Source: an uncultured Prevotella sp.
GTDB lineage: Bacteria > Bacteroidota > Bacteroidia > Bacteroidales > Bacteroidaceae
Direction of reading: 5' to 3'
DNA: 64,000 nucleotides
NCBI GenBank assembly: GCA_934203355.1
Contig: CAKPZC010000003.1
Location: 1 to 64,000, forward strand
Under the pieces are notes generated by a model, which was not told the origin of the DNA, made no database searches, and worked only from the letters and a program-made list of their open reading frames with translations. How positions within the stretch are numbered: position 1 is the first letter of the stretch; each line of letters opens with the position of its first letter. This document shows positions 1 through 8,959 of this stretch, one piece after another. A program made the translations under genes and the position numbers.

Positions 1-9
1 AAGTGAATA

Positions 10-54
10 AAACTGGGTGCAAAGGTAATGCTTTTTTGCCTTTGCACCCAGTTT
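10..54. repeat. 16-bp perfect inverted repeat at the left edge
   Basis: Arms at 10-25 and 39-54 are exact reverse complements, starting AAACTGGGTGCAAAGG, with a 13-nt loop. On the minus strand the left arm contains TACCTTTGC, which fits the Bacteroidetes -7 consensus TAnnTTTG, so a leftward promoter is possible. It could equally be a hairpin ending the minus-strand gene that stops at 108. The rest of 1-107 shows no gene. Confidence 0.5.
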
Positions 55-107
55 AGTTATTCGGAAGAACCGGAATGAGGTGTCGGAAAATCAGGAATAA
101 TGATTTT

Positions 108-1277
108 TTATACAGGGATGGATACTTTCGATATTTTGCCCAAAGGCGCATTGCCAGACTTCTGTTCAATAATATTTATCTGATATCTACCGCTTATGAC
201 TTCCTTATTGTTGTAAGAAGGAGGTGTCATTTGTATAGACGCCCAGTCAAGATTATCAAAATCATATAACTCAGTAATGATTTTCTGTATTGTAGCTTTG
301 AATGTGGACGCTAAAGTACCTTCTTCATCTTTGTCCAACAAGTGATTAGCCCATGCTGGAACTATAACGATATTCCACAGATTTGTAAAGTAACGTGGAT
401 CAATAGCATGGCCCCAAATGTGTGAAATGATGAAGTTTCTGAAGTGCTTTTTGTTTGTTGTTGCTCCAAGGTCATATCCAGTACGATCCTTAATCAATTG
501 GCACACTCTGGCATTGCCATTGCCACCTCCACAAGTGTTTCCACCACATTCTTTATTCTTACCCCTTGCTCCTTCTTGATAGATAACACAGAGACGTTGT
601 GCTGCGTTTTGAAGCTTGAAATAGACTTTACCTTCTTCTACAACAGGCTCATGTACTCCATCTTCCGCATCTTCTTTCGAAGAGTATCGTGCAGGAAGAT
701 ATTTGATATCATATTTGTCAAAAGCAGGATCTACCTCTTCTTTCTTACAAATGTAATTTGCAATCTCATCAAATCTTTCTTTTACAAGTTCTGGCGAAAA
801 AAAGTAAGACGATTCTATTGCCAACTTTACAAACTTCTCTTCTTTAATATACTCTATTAATGAATCCATACCATCTACTTTTGGATTTTGTGAATTGTTA
901 ATTGAAATGCGTACAGAAGATAGGTCATTTCGAATTTCATTCAATATCTCCTCATCTTCTTTGCTCAATCTTTGTTTACCATAGACTATAGTCTCGATGA
1001 ACTGTCTGAATTTCTGAAGATAAGACAAGCGGTTAAGAGTAGTCTTAATATTGTCTTTCTTATCAATCTCAGCTTTCCACTCTTCAAAAAGTGCATTCAC
1101 ATACAAGCGGTCATTTTCTTTTGCGAAAACACCAATAAGGTCTAAATACAAATAGTCTTTGCCATTGCATTTATATTTATCTTGTGGACAATAAGCTCCA
1201 ACAGACTTTACGCCCTGTTTAAGCAACCATTTCTCATAATCCTTTCTAAAGATAAATTGACTAGCTTTTTTTGCCAT
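108..1277 (-). CDS. Unknown 389-residue protein with possible HNH-like C-terminal region
   Basis: I do not recognise this family with certainty. The N-terminal half is charged and looks alpha-helical. Near residues 240-260 is a cysteine/glycine cluster (CGGNTCGGGNGNARVC) that could bind a metal. It is followed by a stretch around residues 280-310 with HIWGHAIDPRYF, then LWNIVIVPAW and LLDKDEEG, reminiscent of the treble-clef core of HNH-type nucleases. That resemblance is by eye only. The gene is visibly more AT-rich than the metabolic genes to its right, which suggests acquisition by transfer. It ends just before the inverted repeat at the window edge and starts 43 nt beyond the stop of the DUF2779 gene, so the two may share a transcript. 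A catalytic role is not established. Confidence 0.6.
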   Translation of the reverse strand: MAKKASQFIFRKDYEKWLLKQGVKSVGAYCPQDKYKCNGKDYLYLDLIGVFAKENDRLYVNALFEEWKAEIDKKDNIKTTLNRLSYLQKFRQFIETIVYGKQRLSKEDEEILNEIRNDLSSVRISINNSQNPKVDGMDSLIEYIKEEKFVKLAIESSYFFSPELVKERFDEIANYICKKEEVDPAFDKYDIKYLPARYSSKEDAEDGVHEPVVEEGKVYFKLQNAAQRLCVIYQEGARGKNKECGGNTCGGGNGNARVCQLIKDRTGYDLGATTNKKHFRNFIISHIWGHAIDPRYFTNLWNIVIVPAWANHLLDKDEEGTLASTFKATIQKIITELYDFDNLDWASIQMTPPSYNNKEVISGRYQINIIEQKSGNAPLGKISKVSIPV

Positions 1278-1320
1278 AATTCAATATCATTAAAATGTTA
1301 ATATTATTTATATAAAAGTA

Positions 1321-2832
1321 TTATTCTTCACTCACTTCCCTCAGCTTCTCCCACAGCTTCACCATGGCCAGCGTGTCGAGGCAGCAGTAGTCTAGCAGTG
1401 CTCGGCGAGCCTTCTTTTGCGCTTCTGGCTCCATAAACTGTATCTGAGGATAAATGCTCATTGCCTCGCCGCCATTCTGAACACCACCACTGAGGTTGTG
1501 GTAGTCGAGTTCGGGATCATCGGGGAACAATGCTGGGAGCACCTTCTTGATGGAGAACGAACCGTTCATGGCTGGCATATAGTAATAGCCGGCACGGAAC
1601 GGATCGAGAAGATCCACAATGTGGGATTCGATGTTGAGAAGATGTGGCGCCAGGTCGGGGAATGCCTCTGCCAGTTCCTTCAGACGAGTACACTCGAAAG
1701 CCTTGTTGTAGGCTGTAGTGCAGACGTTGAGCGGGATGTCCTTGCAGAGTTGTTCGGCAAGGGCGCGGCGAGGGTCTTCGCCCGATATGCCGAGAAACTC
1801 ACGATGCTTCAATTCGCCTCCTTCATGCTCGATGTAATGGAGCGAATACTGGAACGTGACCTGCTGATACGGATGCGTACCCTGATACTTCGGTATCACG
1901 GTCTGCTCGGTCTCGAAGTCGAGGAAATAAAGCGGATATGAGAGTTTCTTGAGAAATTCGCCGATGGCTTTACGGTCGATATAGTTTGTGTCGTTCAATG
2001 TGCATTCCAACTGTAGCTGCTGAATGTCGGTGAGCTTTTCCTGTCGCATATCTTCAAGCGACAAGCGGCCTGCGTCCATGTGTTCCAACGCCTTCTTGAA
2101 TGACATGCGGTACAAGTTGAAGACTGATGGTGAAGGGATGATATTGCAGCTGCAATATTTCCAGAACGCACATGCGTAGGGTTTGCGGCAATGTTCAGCC
2201 AGATGCTGCTTGGGTTCTGCTCCTTCAAGCACCTTCTTTGCGGCCTTGGTTTGGGCGGCTACTTTGGCATATTCGTTGGCAACAGCATCGCTGATGTCGT
2301 TTATCTGGAAAAACTCCTTCACATCAATGTCCCCATCGAGCACATATTCAGTGTTGATATTCACAAGATAAGTGCCAGTGACGTTCAGTCCACAATTGGT
2401 GAGTACATATTTCTGATACGCCACATCCTGAGCATACACCTCCAGCTCATTAAGGTTGGTGCTGCTTTTCACCTCATAGATGGCATAGCCATGTGGAGTC
2501 TTGTGCAGCAGGTCGACGGCGCAATAGCATCCGTCGTATATAAAGGCAGCCTCGGCAATGTTCTCTGCACCTTCGGCAATGGCTTTCTGCGTGATTGCAA
2601 CCATCGCTCCGAGGTCGAGGCGCTGTGTTTCGTTGACAGTTGTCTTATAGGCGGTAGCCTCCACGAAATCACCAAACAGACGCTTAGCCAGTTCGCCCAC
2701 TTCAGTACCGGCGTCGAAACGTGCCTGTGTCAACTGGTCGACAGCCATTTTTTCTGGTTTGTACTGCTTCAGCCACAATGCCTTCGGGCATTGGCAATAA
2801 GTGATGTATTTTGATTTAGATAGGTTTGGCAT
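1321..2832 (-). CDS. DUF2779 protein with Cas4/RecB-like and DnaQ-like nuclease regions
   Basis: The protein is 503 residues. It begins with LSKSKYITYCQCPKALWLKQ, typical of PD-(D/E)XK proteins of the Cas4/RecB type. D107 (AVDLLH) and E120-V-K122 (YEVKSS) fit that nuclease core. C13/C15 with C215, C221 and C227 could hold an iron-sulphur cluster. The second half starts with YPLYFLDFETE (D305, E307), the exo I motif of the DEDD exonuclease fold, followed by YNKAFECTRLKELA, DLLDPF and GSFSIKKVLPALFP, which are characteristic of DUF2779. The family's substrate is unknown to me. A good promoter lies directly upstream. It is not beside any cas or restriction gene here, so a defence or repair role is only an inference. 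Confidence 0.85.
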   Translation of the reverse strand: MPNLSKSKYITYCQCPKALWLKQYKPEKMAVDQLTQARFDAGTEVGELAKRLFGDFVEATAYKTTVNETQRLDLGAMVAITQKAIAEGAENIAEAAFIYDGCYCAVDLLHKTPHGYAIYEVKSSTNLNELEVYAQDVAYQKYVLTNCGLNVTGTYLVNINTEYVLDGDIDVKEFFQINDISDAVANEYAKVAAQTKAAKKVLEGAEPKQHLAEHCRKPYACAFWKYCSCNIIPSPSVFNLYRMSFKKALEHMDAGRLSLEDMRQEKLTDIQQLQLECTLNDTNYIDRKAIGEFLKKLSYPLYFLDFETEQTVIPKYQGTHPYQQVTFQYSLHYIEHEGGELKHREFLGISGEDPRRALAEQLCKDIPLNVCTTAYNKAFECTRLKELAEAFPDLAPHLLNIESHIVDLLDPFRAGYYYMPAMNGSFSIKKVLPALFPDDPELDYHNLSGGVQNGGEAMSIYPQIQFMEPEAQKKARRALLDYCCLDTLAMVKLWEKLREVSEE

Positions 2833-2891
2833 AGACTTTCACAAATAGTTATTTATGGATGTTTTTTTGCGTATAATGCGCAAAAGATGTT

Positions 2892-2922
2892 CAAAGTTAC
2901 AGAATAAGGATTAAAAGACAAA
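2892..2922 (-). promoter_or_regulatory. Promoter of the DUF2779 gene
   Basis: Read on the minus strand, TTTG (2922-2919), a 19-nt spacer and TAACTTTG (2899-2892) match the Bacteroidetes sigma-ABfr consensus TTTG-N19 to 21-TAnnTTTG. The start codon is about 60 nt downstream. Confidence 0.75.
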
Positions 2923-2953
2923 ACAAATGTGCAATTTTTTTGCGGTAAAAGTC

Positions 2954-3001
2954 CGAAAAAAAGCGGTATAGGAATCTTGCTATAGATTTCCTATACCGCT
3001 T
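2954..3001 (-). terminator. Rho-independent terminator after the DUF2795 gene
   Basis: A perfect 14-bp stem (AAGCGGTATAGGAA at 2961-2974 with its complement at 2988-3001) is followed on the minus strand by seven Ts (2954-2960). It lies 43 nt past the stop of the minus-strand gene at 3044. Confidence 0.85.
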
Positions 3002-3043
3002 ATATTCAACGCTTTGAGCTATACTGGATAGCTGTTTGAGCGA

Positions 3044-3265
3044 TTAGTATTCATCCTCATTAAAGAGGAAATCCTCCTTAGTAGGGTAGTCGGGCCATAA
3101 GTCCTCAATGCTTTCATAAACGTCGCCTTCGTCCTCAATCTCCTGAAGGTTTTCGAGCACTTCGAGTGGTGCGCCAGATCGCATAGCGTAGTCAATGAGT
3201 TCGTCTTTGGTTGCTGGCCAAGGTGCGTCTTCCAGTTTGGAAGCCAATTCAAGTGTCCAATACAT
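3044..3265 (-). CDS. DUF2795 small acidic protein
   Basis: A 73-residue protein, MYWTLELASKLEDAPWPATKDELIDYAMRSGAP and onward. The motif WPATKDELIDYAMRSGAPLEVLENL is that of DUF2795, common as a short stand-alone protein in Bacteroidales. Its biochemical function is unknown. The C-terminus is strongly acidic (DEGDVYESIEDLWPDYPTKEDFLFNEDEY region). It has its own downstream terminator, and a 125-nt spacer separates it from the adenosyltransferase gene upstream on the same strand, so it may be a separate unit. Confidence 0.85.
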   Translation of the reverse strand: MYWTLELASKLEDAPWPATKDELIDYAMRSGAPLEVLENLQEIEDEGDVYESIEDLWPDYPTKEDFLFNEDEY

Positions 3266-3390
3266 AGTCGTAAATTTTTTTTAAATCTGTTCTACAAAAT
3301 GTTTTTCCAACGGGCTTAGTTCTAAGGCTGCTGTAGAAAATAAAACCGCCATGCCCCGTCTTTTCAACTGCAAAAATAGTAATTTTTATG

Positions 3391-3921
3391 TTATTTGCAA
3401 GGAATATATAGTTTTTTTTCGGCTATATTCTCAATAAAGTTTAAATTCAAGGCGAGAACAAAGAAATAATCGCCCAGACGGTTGAGATAAGCCATCGATG
3501 TGGGGTCGACGGTATGGGTTGACGACAGCAGAGCCACGCTGCGCTCAGCCCGTCGGCACACCGTGCGGCACACGTGAGACTGTGCTGCCGCCAGGCAACC
3601 TCCTGGTAGTACGAAAGTGTTGGGCTGAGGTGTGGATTCTTGCAGACGGTCGATGCAGTGTTCAAGTTGTGCAACATCGTCGGTCGATGCTCCTACGAGG
3701 GAAGATGCGGATAGAGCCGTGCCTATATGGAAGAGCCTGGCTTGAATGTCGGCGAGTTGCTGACTGAGCGGTTCGCTCGTCATCGCCCGTAGCAACCCGA
3801 TGTGGGCATTAAGTTCGTCGATGTCGCCACAGGCACAGATGCGAGGGTCGGTCTTGGGCACACGCTTTCCTCCTATAATAGAGGTGGTGCCCGTGTCGCC
3901 CGATTTAGTATAGAGTTTCAT
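3391..3921 (-). CDS. pduO: Cob(I)alamin adenosyltransferase, PduO/MMAB type
   Basis: This enzyme transfers the adenosyl group of ATP to cob(I)alamin to make coenzyme B12 in the cytoplasm. The N-terminus YTKSGDTGTTSIIGGKRVPK is the family's ATP-binding signature, followed by GDIDELNAHIGLLR and, later, VCRRAERSVALL. The length of 176 residues is normal for the PduO N-terminal-domain type. Its ATG lies 1 nt beyond the stop of the upstream methyltransferase-like gene, which indicates co-transcription and probable translational coupling. No B12-dependent enzyme lies in the window. Confidence 0.92.
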   Translation of the reverse strand: MKLYTKSGDTGTTSIIGGKRVPKTDPRICACGDIDELNAHIGLLRAMTSEPLSQQLADIQARLFHIGTALSASSLVGASTDDVAQLEHCIDRLQESTPQPNTFVLPGGCLAAAQSHVCRTVCRRAERSVALLSSTHTVDPTSMAYLNRLGDYFFVLALNLNFIENIAEKKLYIPCK

Positions 3922-3922
3922 G

Positions 3923-4495
3923 TCAGAAGTTAACGATATAGTTGGTTTTGAATCTATCGGTGTCGAAGAACGCCACTCCCGCCCAATACAGGTCGTAGCT
4001 TACGCTCGTCTTCGGGTCGTTGACGATGTGTTGCCATATGTGCCGTGCCGTCGGGTTGCGGGCTATGTCTTCGACGATAATAATCGAGTTGCGATTGGTG
4101 TGGCTAATCAGACGGTCGACAAAACGCTCGCATCCCTTTGTGGAACACACACGCGCCAATTCTACCACCTCGTCGCCTGGCTTCAGGTCGGATGTCACGC
4201 GCGTGCTACGACATCCGCTCTCCACATAAGCCTGGAGCAACGTCGTGTCGTCGCCATTGCTTATCATGCGGCTTGCCTGGCGATAGTTGGCAATGCGGAA
4301 GTAAAGTTCCATGCGTTTGCGCACAAGCCACGGCAGCGAAGGAAACCTGTGGCGTAGCTCGTCGTAGGCATAATAAGGATAGTGCTCGCAAAGCACATAG
4401 CGTATGAAACGATAAGCCGACGGCGATTGTACCCCAAAGCCTCGGCTGTGGGACATGCGGCGTAGCCATATTATGTAGCGTCTCAACTTGTTCAT
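3923..4495 (-). CDS. SAM-methyltransferase-like protein
   Basis: From the ATG at 4495 (MNKLRRYIIWLRRMSHSRGF) this is 190 residues. A longer frame exists from 4543, but a -7-like TAATTTTG (4508-4501) sits just before 4495, favouring the shorter form. The segment RGFGVQSPSAYRFIRYVL followed by YYAYDEL matches a Bacteroidetes group of class I SAM-dependent methyltransferase-like proteins. The C-terminus has SIIIVEDI and a YDLYWAGVAFFDTDRFKTNY segment typical of that group. The glycine-rich SAM loop is not obvious, so activity is uncertain. It is translationally linked to the adenosyltransferase gene downstream. Confidence 0.65.
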   Translation of the reverse strand: MNKLRRYIIWLRRMSHSRGFGVQSPSAYRFIRYVLCEHYPYYAYDELRHRFPSLPWLVRKRMELYFRIANYRQASRMISNGDDTTLLQAYVESGCRSTRVTSDLKPGDEVVELARVCSTKGCERFVDRLISHTNRNSIIIVEDIARNPTARHIWQHIVNDPKTSVSYDLYWAGVAFFDTDRFKTNYIVNF

Positions 4496-4632
4496 AGCTA
4501 CAAAATTAGGCAAAATATGCGAGAAAAACGTTATACGATGCACTACTTTTTATTTAGTTGTAGTAACTTTGCACTTCGAAAAGAAAGATTGTATCACATT
4601 TTTTATTAACATTAAAGCATAAGAAGAACAGA

Positions 4633-5175
4633 ATGTTGTTGGATTTTTTTCTCACCTGCAACAAGATAGGAGCCTTCACCCTCGGCGGCGGCTATGCCAT
4701 GATACCTATCATGGAGAAGGAGTTTGTTGACAACCACAAGTGGATGGACAAGCAGGAGTTTATGGACATAATGGTTGTGGCACAGACCACACCTGGTATT
4801 TTCGCCATAGATATGGCAAGCCACATAGGCTATAAGCTGCGTGGTGTGTGGGGTGGCATCGTTGGGGCCATAGGCATAGCGTTGCCATCGATTGTGGCAA
4901 TATTGGTGATAGCTATGTGTTTTCATAATTTCAAGGACAACCCTTGGGTGGAGAAATTTTTCAAGGGAGTGCGACCAGCGGTAGTGGCACTAATAGCAGC
5001 TCCAGTGTTCAAGATGGCACAGACCGCCCGGATAGGGTGGAACAACGTGTGGATTCCCGTGGCGGCGTGTCTGCTGATAGCCATGTGCAATGTGTCGCCT
5101 ATCTACATCATCATCGCTGCTGGAGTGGGCGGATGGCTCTATGGAAGATGGACAGGGAAGAAAGAGAAAGTTTAA
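4633..5175 (+). CDS. Chromate-family transporter, first half-size subunit
   Basis: A CHR-family inner-membrane protein of 180 residues with FFLTCNKIGAFTLGGGYAMI, the AQTTPGIFAIDMASHIGY loop and a GVRPAVVALIAAPVF segment, all hallmarks of the short-chain chromate transporters. Such proteins work in pairs, and the partner follows 45 nt downstream. The family was named for chromate efflux, but no resistance regulator is nearby, so the native substrate may be another oxyanion. A -7-like TAACTTTG at 4564-4571 lies 60 nt upstream, without a clear -33 element. Confidence 0.85.
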   Translation: MLLDFFLTCNKIGAFTLGGGYAMIPIMEKEFVDNHKWMDKQEFMDIMVVAQTTPGIFAIDMASHIGYKLRGVWGGIVGAIGIALPSIVAILVIAMCFHNFKDNPWVEKFFKGVRPAVVALIAAPVFKMAQTARIGWNNVWIPVAACLLIAMCNVSPIYIIIAAGVGGWLYGRWTGKKEKV

Positions 5176-5220
5176 AAAGAAACCAAACGTAAGTTAGAAG
5201 TTATATAAGAATCCATATTT

Positions 5221-5793
5221 ATGATATTCCTCAAACTATTCATTATTTTCACTAAGATAGGAACATTCAATTTTGGCGGTGGTTATGCCATGTTGTCGCT
5301 CATCCACAACGAGGTGGTGGTGAAAAACGCATGGCTCAGCAACACCGAGTTCACCGATATTGTGGCTATAAGCCAGTCTACGCCCGGTCCTATCGGCATT
5401 AATGCCGCCACCTATGCTGGCTATGTGGCTGTACTCAACCAGGGCTATCCAGAGTGGGCGGCTGTGCTTGGCTCGGTGCTCGCCTCGCTCTCGATAGTGT
5501 GGTTGCCGTTTATCATTATGATTCTCATTTCGCGCTATCTGATTACCCACAAAGACTCAAAGCTTGTGAAGGACATCTTCTCGGGTCTGCGCCCTGCCAT
5601 TGTGGGACTAATAGCTGCGGCGGCAGTGTTGCTTATGAACAAGGATAATTTCTGCGACCCCGTTGTTGAGCCGCTAAGCTTTGCTATTAGCGTTATGCTT
5701 TTTGCCGCTACATTCTATTTCACCCGCTATCGCAAGTCAAACCCCATACTCGTGATGCTTGTCTGCGGAGTTGTCGGATTGATTGTATTCTAA
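5221..5793 (+). CDS. Chromate-family transporter, second half-size subunit
   Basis: This 190-residue partner repeats the same architecture: FIIFTKIGTFNFGGGYAML, VAISQSTPGPIGINAATYAGY and FSGLRPAIVGLIAAAAVLL. It has about five to six hydrophobic spans. Two short CHR proteins encoded in tandem are expected to form a heteromer equivalent to the long-chain ChrA. The gene ends 20 nt before the convergent glycosyltransferase gene, with no clear terminator between them. Confidence 0.85.
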   Translation: MIFLKLFIIFTKIGTFNFGGGYAMLSLIHNEVVVKNAWLSNTEFTDIVAISQSTPGPIGINAATYAGYVAVLNQGYPEWAAVLGSVLASLSIVWLPFIIMILISRYLITHKDSKLVKDIFSGLRPAIVGLIAAAAVLLMNKDNFCDPVVEPLSFAISVMLFAATFYFTRYRKSNPILVMLVCGVVGLIVF

Positions 5794-5813
5794 TATCTGC
5801 GCCGAAGGAGGTG

Positions 5814-6854
5814 TTAGTTCTCGCCCAGCACCTTGTCGTAGAGTTCGGCATACTGGCGTGCTGTGGTGTTCCAGTCGAAGCGTGCGGCATTGGCTTTCAG
5901 TCGAGCCTCGAACGACGGTTGATTGGCAAGGTAGGCGTTCATGCCGTTGTCAAACTCGCGTTGCATCTGTTCGCGATCGAAGTCGTGGTTGAAGTAGAAA
6001 GCACTGTCACCGCCAATCTCGGGCAGGCAGGTGTGGTCGGATAGGAAAACTGGTTTGCCATACTGCATAGCCTCGATGGGTGGAAGTCCGAACCCCTCGG
6101 CAATAGACGGGAACAGGAAAGCCTCGCAATGGCTGAGATACCAGTGCTTCTCGCCCTCGGTCACGGGGCCGACAAACTTCACACGGTCGGCAACGCCCCA
6201 TTTGCGTGCTTCGTCGATAATTGTCGTGCAATAGTCCGACGTGTTGCCAGCTATCAGCAAGTCGTAGTCGCATGTTGCGAGTAGGCATGGTAGCACGTGG
6301 AAGTTTTTCTTAGGCAACACTGTTGCCACGGAGAACAGGAACGGTCGTTCGGGCATTTCCTTTGGTTGCTGTATTTGTCCAGTGAAGCTGTTGCATCCAT
6401 TGTAGACCACGTCGACGGGTATGTTGCCTACGTCTATATGGTTGAGTATGTCCTGGCGCACAAACTCTGATATTGCCACAATGCGGTTAATCTTGTGCAG
6501 ATGGCGGTGGATGCGCTTCATGTAGCGTCGTTGCTTTTGGGGAGTCACACCCTCGTATAGGAAGTTGAGGTCGTGTACGGTCTGGATGATTTTTCCTCGC
6601 ATAGGCAGATAGCGCGACAACTGATATGACGAGTGCCATAGTTCTATGTCGCGGTCGAGAAGCAAGTATTTGGTGCGTATGCCACGGTGAAGATAGTGGC
6701 GGTCGTCGCCGAATATATTGCCGACGCTCTTGGGCGTGAAAAAGCCCATGCGGTTGGCATACTTAGTGGAGAGAAGAGCTTTGCCAAGATAATAACTGTA
6801 ATAGTAAAGTCCCGTGTTGGGATAGCGCATCTTTTCGCAATCAAAGTAAATCAT
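5814..6854 (-). CDS. Glycosyltransferase family 4 (GT-B, mannosyltransferase-like)
   Basis: A cytoplasmic or peripheral glycosyltransferase of 346 residues. The nucleotide-sugar binding domain shows PFLFSVATVLPKKNFHVLPCLL and the E-x7-E signature FPSIAEGFGLPPIEAMQYGKPVF. HDLNFLYEG and RIVAISEFVRQDI are typical of the mannosyltransferase-like GT4 group. A close relative with the same motifs is at 17646-18779. Lying beside the lipid A and core genes, it probably acts on LPS or capsule sugars. Sugar and acceptor cannot be read from the sequence. Confidence 0.88.
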   Translation of the reverse strand: MIYFDCEKMRYPNTGLYYYSYYLGKALLSTKYANRMGFFTPKSVGNIFGDDRHYLHRGIRTKYLLLDRDIELWHSSYQLSRYLPMRGKIIQTVHDLNFLYEGVTPQKQRRYMKRIHRHLHKINRIVAISEFVRQDILNHIDVGNIPVDVVYNGCNSFTGQIQQPKEMPERPFLFSVATVLPKKNFHVLPCLLATCDYDLLIAGNTSDYCTTIIDEARKWGVADRVKFVGPVTEGEKHWYLSHCEAFLFPSIAEGFGLPPIEAMQYGKPVFLSDHTCLPEIGGDSAFYFNHDFDREQMQREFDNGMNAYLANQPSFEARLKANAARFDWNTTARQYAELYDKVLGEN

Positions 6855-7004
6855 CTTTATCCTAAATTCTTATAATGTATACAAATCGGTTGTTAATGTT
6901 CTATTATACGCTAATAATGAAAAAAAATACAGATTATTGCCTTTGTAATAGTTAAACCAAGTTAAAAGGACGATATAGATAATAAGAATCAACATAAAGA
7001 CAAG

Positions 7005-7041
7005 AGAGGGTGTGCCAATCAATTGATTTGGCACACCCTCT
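7005..7041 (-). terminator. Hairpin terminator after the LtaS-like gene
   Basis: A perfect 14-bp stem (AGAGGGTGTGCCAA, 7005-7018, with 7028-7041) lies 25 nt past the stop of the minus-strand gene ending at 7066. The T-run after it is weak. A 15-nt direct repeat (CTTAAATGTAATCAT twice) lies between the hairpin and the gene end. Confidence 0.6.
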
Positions 7042-7065
7042 TAAATGTAATCATCTTAAATGTAA

Positions 7066-8892
7066 TCATCGTTTGCTCATATCTTGATAGAGCGTTTGCA
7101 GTATTACCTTTCCTGCTCGCTCCCGCTGCTTGTTGGCTCCCGCCATCACCCGGTTGGCATTATTGTCGTAGTCGGTGTATCCTGTTGAGTCGCGATAGAC
7201 ATAGCCGTTGCTATAGGTGCTGAATGCCGACGGATTGGTGTAGGCAGTGCTCATCACGTCGCGACTGAAGTTGAAGTCGCTGTGTGGCAATCCCATTTGT
7301 GCAAGCAACGTGGCAGGAATGTCGGTTTGGCTCACGATGCGGTCGATGCGTTGCGCTTTGTTTATGGCTCCTCCCACCATAAGCAGTGGCACATGATAGA
7401 AGTCGGGCGTTGTCGACACCTGATAACCCTCGTTGAAGTTATGGTCTGCCACGAACACAATGAGCAGATTGTCCCACACGGGCATCTTGCGCAAGTCGTC
7501 GACCAATTTGCCAAGCACGCTATCGGTATAGGCAAAAGCATTCTGCTTCTTGTCGGCGAGACGGTGGTAGGGCACGTCGAAAGGCTCGTGTGATGACAGT
7601 GTGAGCCATGTTATATACCATGGTTTGTTGCCTATGGTCTCGCGTCGCTTTATGTCGTCAAGGAGCCAGTTGGCAACGATGGCATCGGGCACTCCCCACG
7701 ACTGCTTGCGCTCGCTCTTGTTGAAGTTGGTGTCGCCAATCAGTCGATTGTGTCCTGCCGACACATAGTAGTCGGCCATATTGAAATAGGTCATGTCGCC
7801 AGCATATATCATCTGTGTGTCGTAGCCCGACTTGCGCAACACATTTGGCAGTGCTGGTAGCGATGCCACCTTGTGGGGATAGCGAATGATGCTTGTGGTG
7901 GGCTGTCCAGGATAGCCGTTGAGTGCTGCTACGATGCCACGGTCGGTGCGGAAACTGCTGGCGTAGCATTGAGTGAACCACAGACCCTCGCGTGTGAGGC
8001 GGTCGAAGCATGGGGTGATGTCCTTAGGTCCGCCAAGTGCACCCACCATGTGTGAGCCAAAACCCTCCATGACTATAAACAGGATATTGGGACGTTTGGT
8101 CTTGAGCAATTGTTCGGTCTGTCCATTTTTGCTGGGAAATAGTAGTGCGAAATCAGCGGCACATTCCTTTTCGTCGTAGAAGTGGAACATCTTGGAGAAA
8201 TCCTCCACACGTGTCGAAGTATAGACCATGCTGAACACGGGGTTGATGGCAGCGTGGTTGCAGAACACTTTCTCGGAGAATACGGCAGTCGACATTGACT
8301 TAGGGCGGCTCTCAAGTCCGCGAATCATCACCACCATTACCGCCAACAGCGTCAGTGTGGCAACCAATGCCGTCTTCCATGCTGGTCGACGTGACCGCTC
8401 CTTGTCGTATAGCCACACAGGCAGCGAGAGCATAGTCCACGCCACAAGCGCAAGCACGGCAAACAACAGTAATCTGACCACTACAAATCCTGCGCTGACA
8501 CTTGCCACCGCATTCTTTGGGTCGTCGAGATAGAGGAATATGGTGGAGTCGAGTTTTGAATTCCAAAAAGCATACATCACGGTGTCGCCCGCAGTTATCA
8601 TTGCCAGCAGCAGAGCCGCTATGACATTGTAGGCAAGCATGGCGCGCCTGACGTGCCATCCTGTAAAGAAACTTGCTATTGCCATGAGGCAAGGCAGAGC
8701 AACGAGGTAGCCGGCACTGGCAACGTCGAGGGTGAATCCGTGGAGATAGATTTGCACTATGTCGCCCACACTCCAATTGGCTGGCAACGAGCCAGCGTTG
8801 TAAATAAGGAACAGCGGTCGCTGAACCAAAATGAAGAACATCATCAGCATGGCTGTATAAAGAGCCAGCATTTTCAATAATTTACGTATCAT
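7066..8892 (-). CDS. LtaS-like membrane phosphotransferase (sulfatase fold)
   Basis: This 608-residue protein has about five N-terminal membrane spans (LYTAMLMMFFILVQRPLFLIY, VASAGYLVALPCLMAIASFF and others) and then a periplasmic alkaline-phosphatase/sulfatase domain. FIVMEGFGSHMVGALGG gives the metal-binding E276, and SSFRTDRGIVAALNGYPGQP gives the likely nucleophile T316. WYITWLTLSSHEPFDVPYH is also typical. The usual DHG near the end is DHN here (VADHNFNEG). Such enzymes move phosphoglycerol or phosphoethanolamine from phospholipid to a glycan or lipid. It is a clear paralogue of 20818-22656 on the opposite strand, with similar first and last residues. The acceptor is probably LPS or a glycolipid, by inference. 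Confidence 0.85.
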   Translation of the reverse strand: MIRKLLKMLALYTAMLMMFFILVQRPLFLIYNAGSLPANWSVGDIVQIYLHGFTLDVASAGYLVALPCLMAIASFFTGWHVRRAMLAYNVIAALLLAMITAGDTVMYAFWNSKLDSTIFLYLDDPKNAVASVSAGFVVVRLLLFAVLALVAWTMLSLPVWLYDKERSRRPAWKTALVATLTLLAVMVVMIRGLESRPKSMSTAVFSEKVFCNHAAINPVFSMVYTSTRVEDFSKMFHFYDEKECAADFALLFPSKNGQTEQLLKTKRPNILFIVMEGFGSHMVGALGGPKDITPCFDRLTREGLWFTQCYASSFRTDRGIVAALNGYPGQPTTSIIRYPHKVASLPALPNVLRKSGYDTQMIYAGDMTYFNMADYYVSAGHNRLIGDTNFNKSERKQSWGVPDAIVANWLLDDIKRRETIGNKPWYITWLTLSSHEPFDVPYHRLADKKQNAFAYTDSVLGKLVDDLRKMPVWDNLLIVFVADHNFNEGYQVSTTPDFYHVPLLMVGGAINKAQRIDRIVSQTDIPATLLAQMGLPHSDFNFSRDVMSTAYTNPSAFSTYSNGYVYRDSTGYTDYDNNANRVMAGANKQRERAGKVILQTLYQDMSKR

Positions 8893-8959
8893 CTGTTTTT
8901 TTTATGTATTTTTTCAACTGGAGTGTGGGGACATGTGCCTATGATATGCCTTTAACAGC

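Noticed and set aside
4496..4543. Upstream start (4543) for the methyltransferase-like gene
   Set aside because: The additional 16 residues are not part of the conserved N-terminus, and a -7-like element lies within them.
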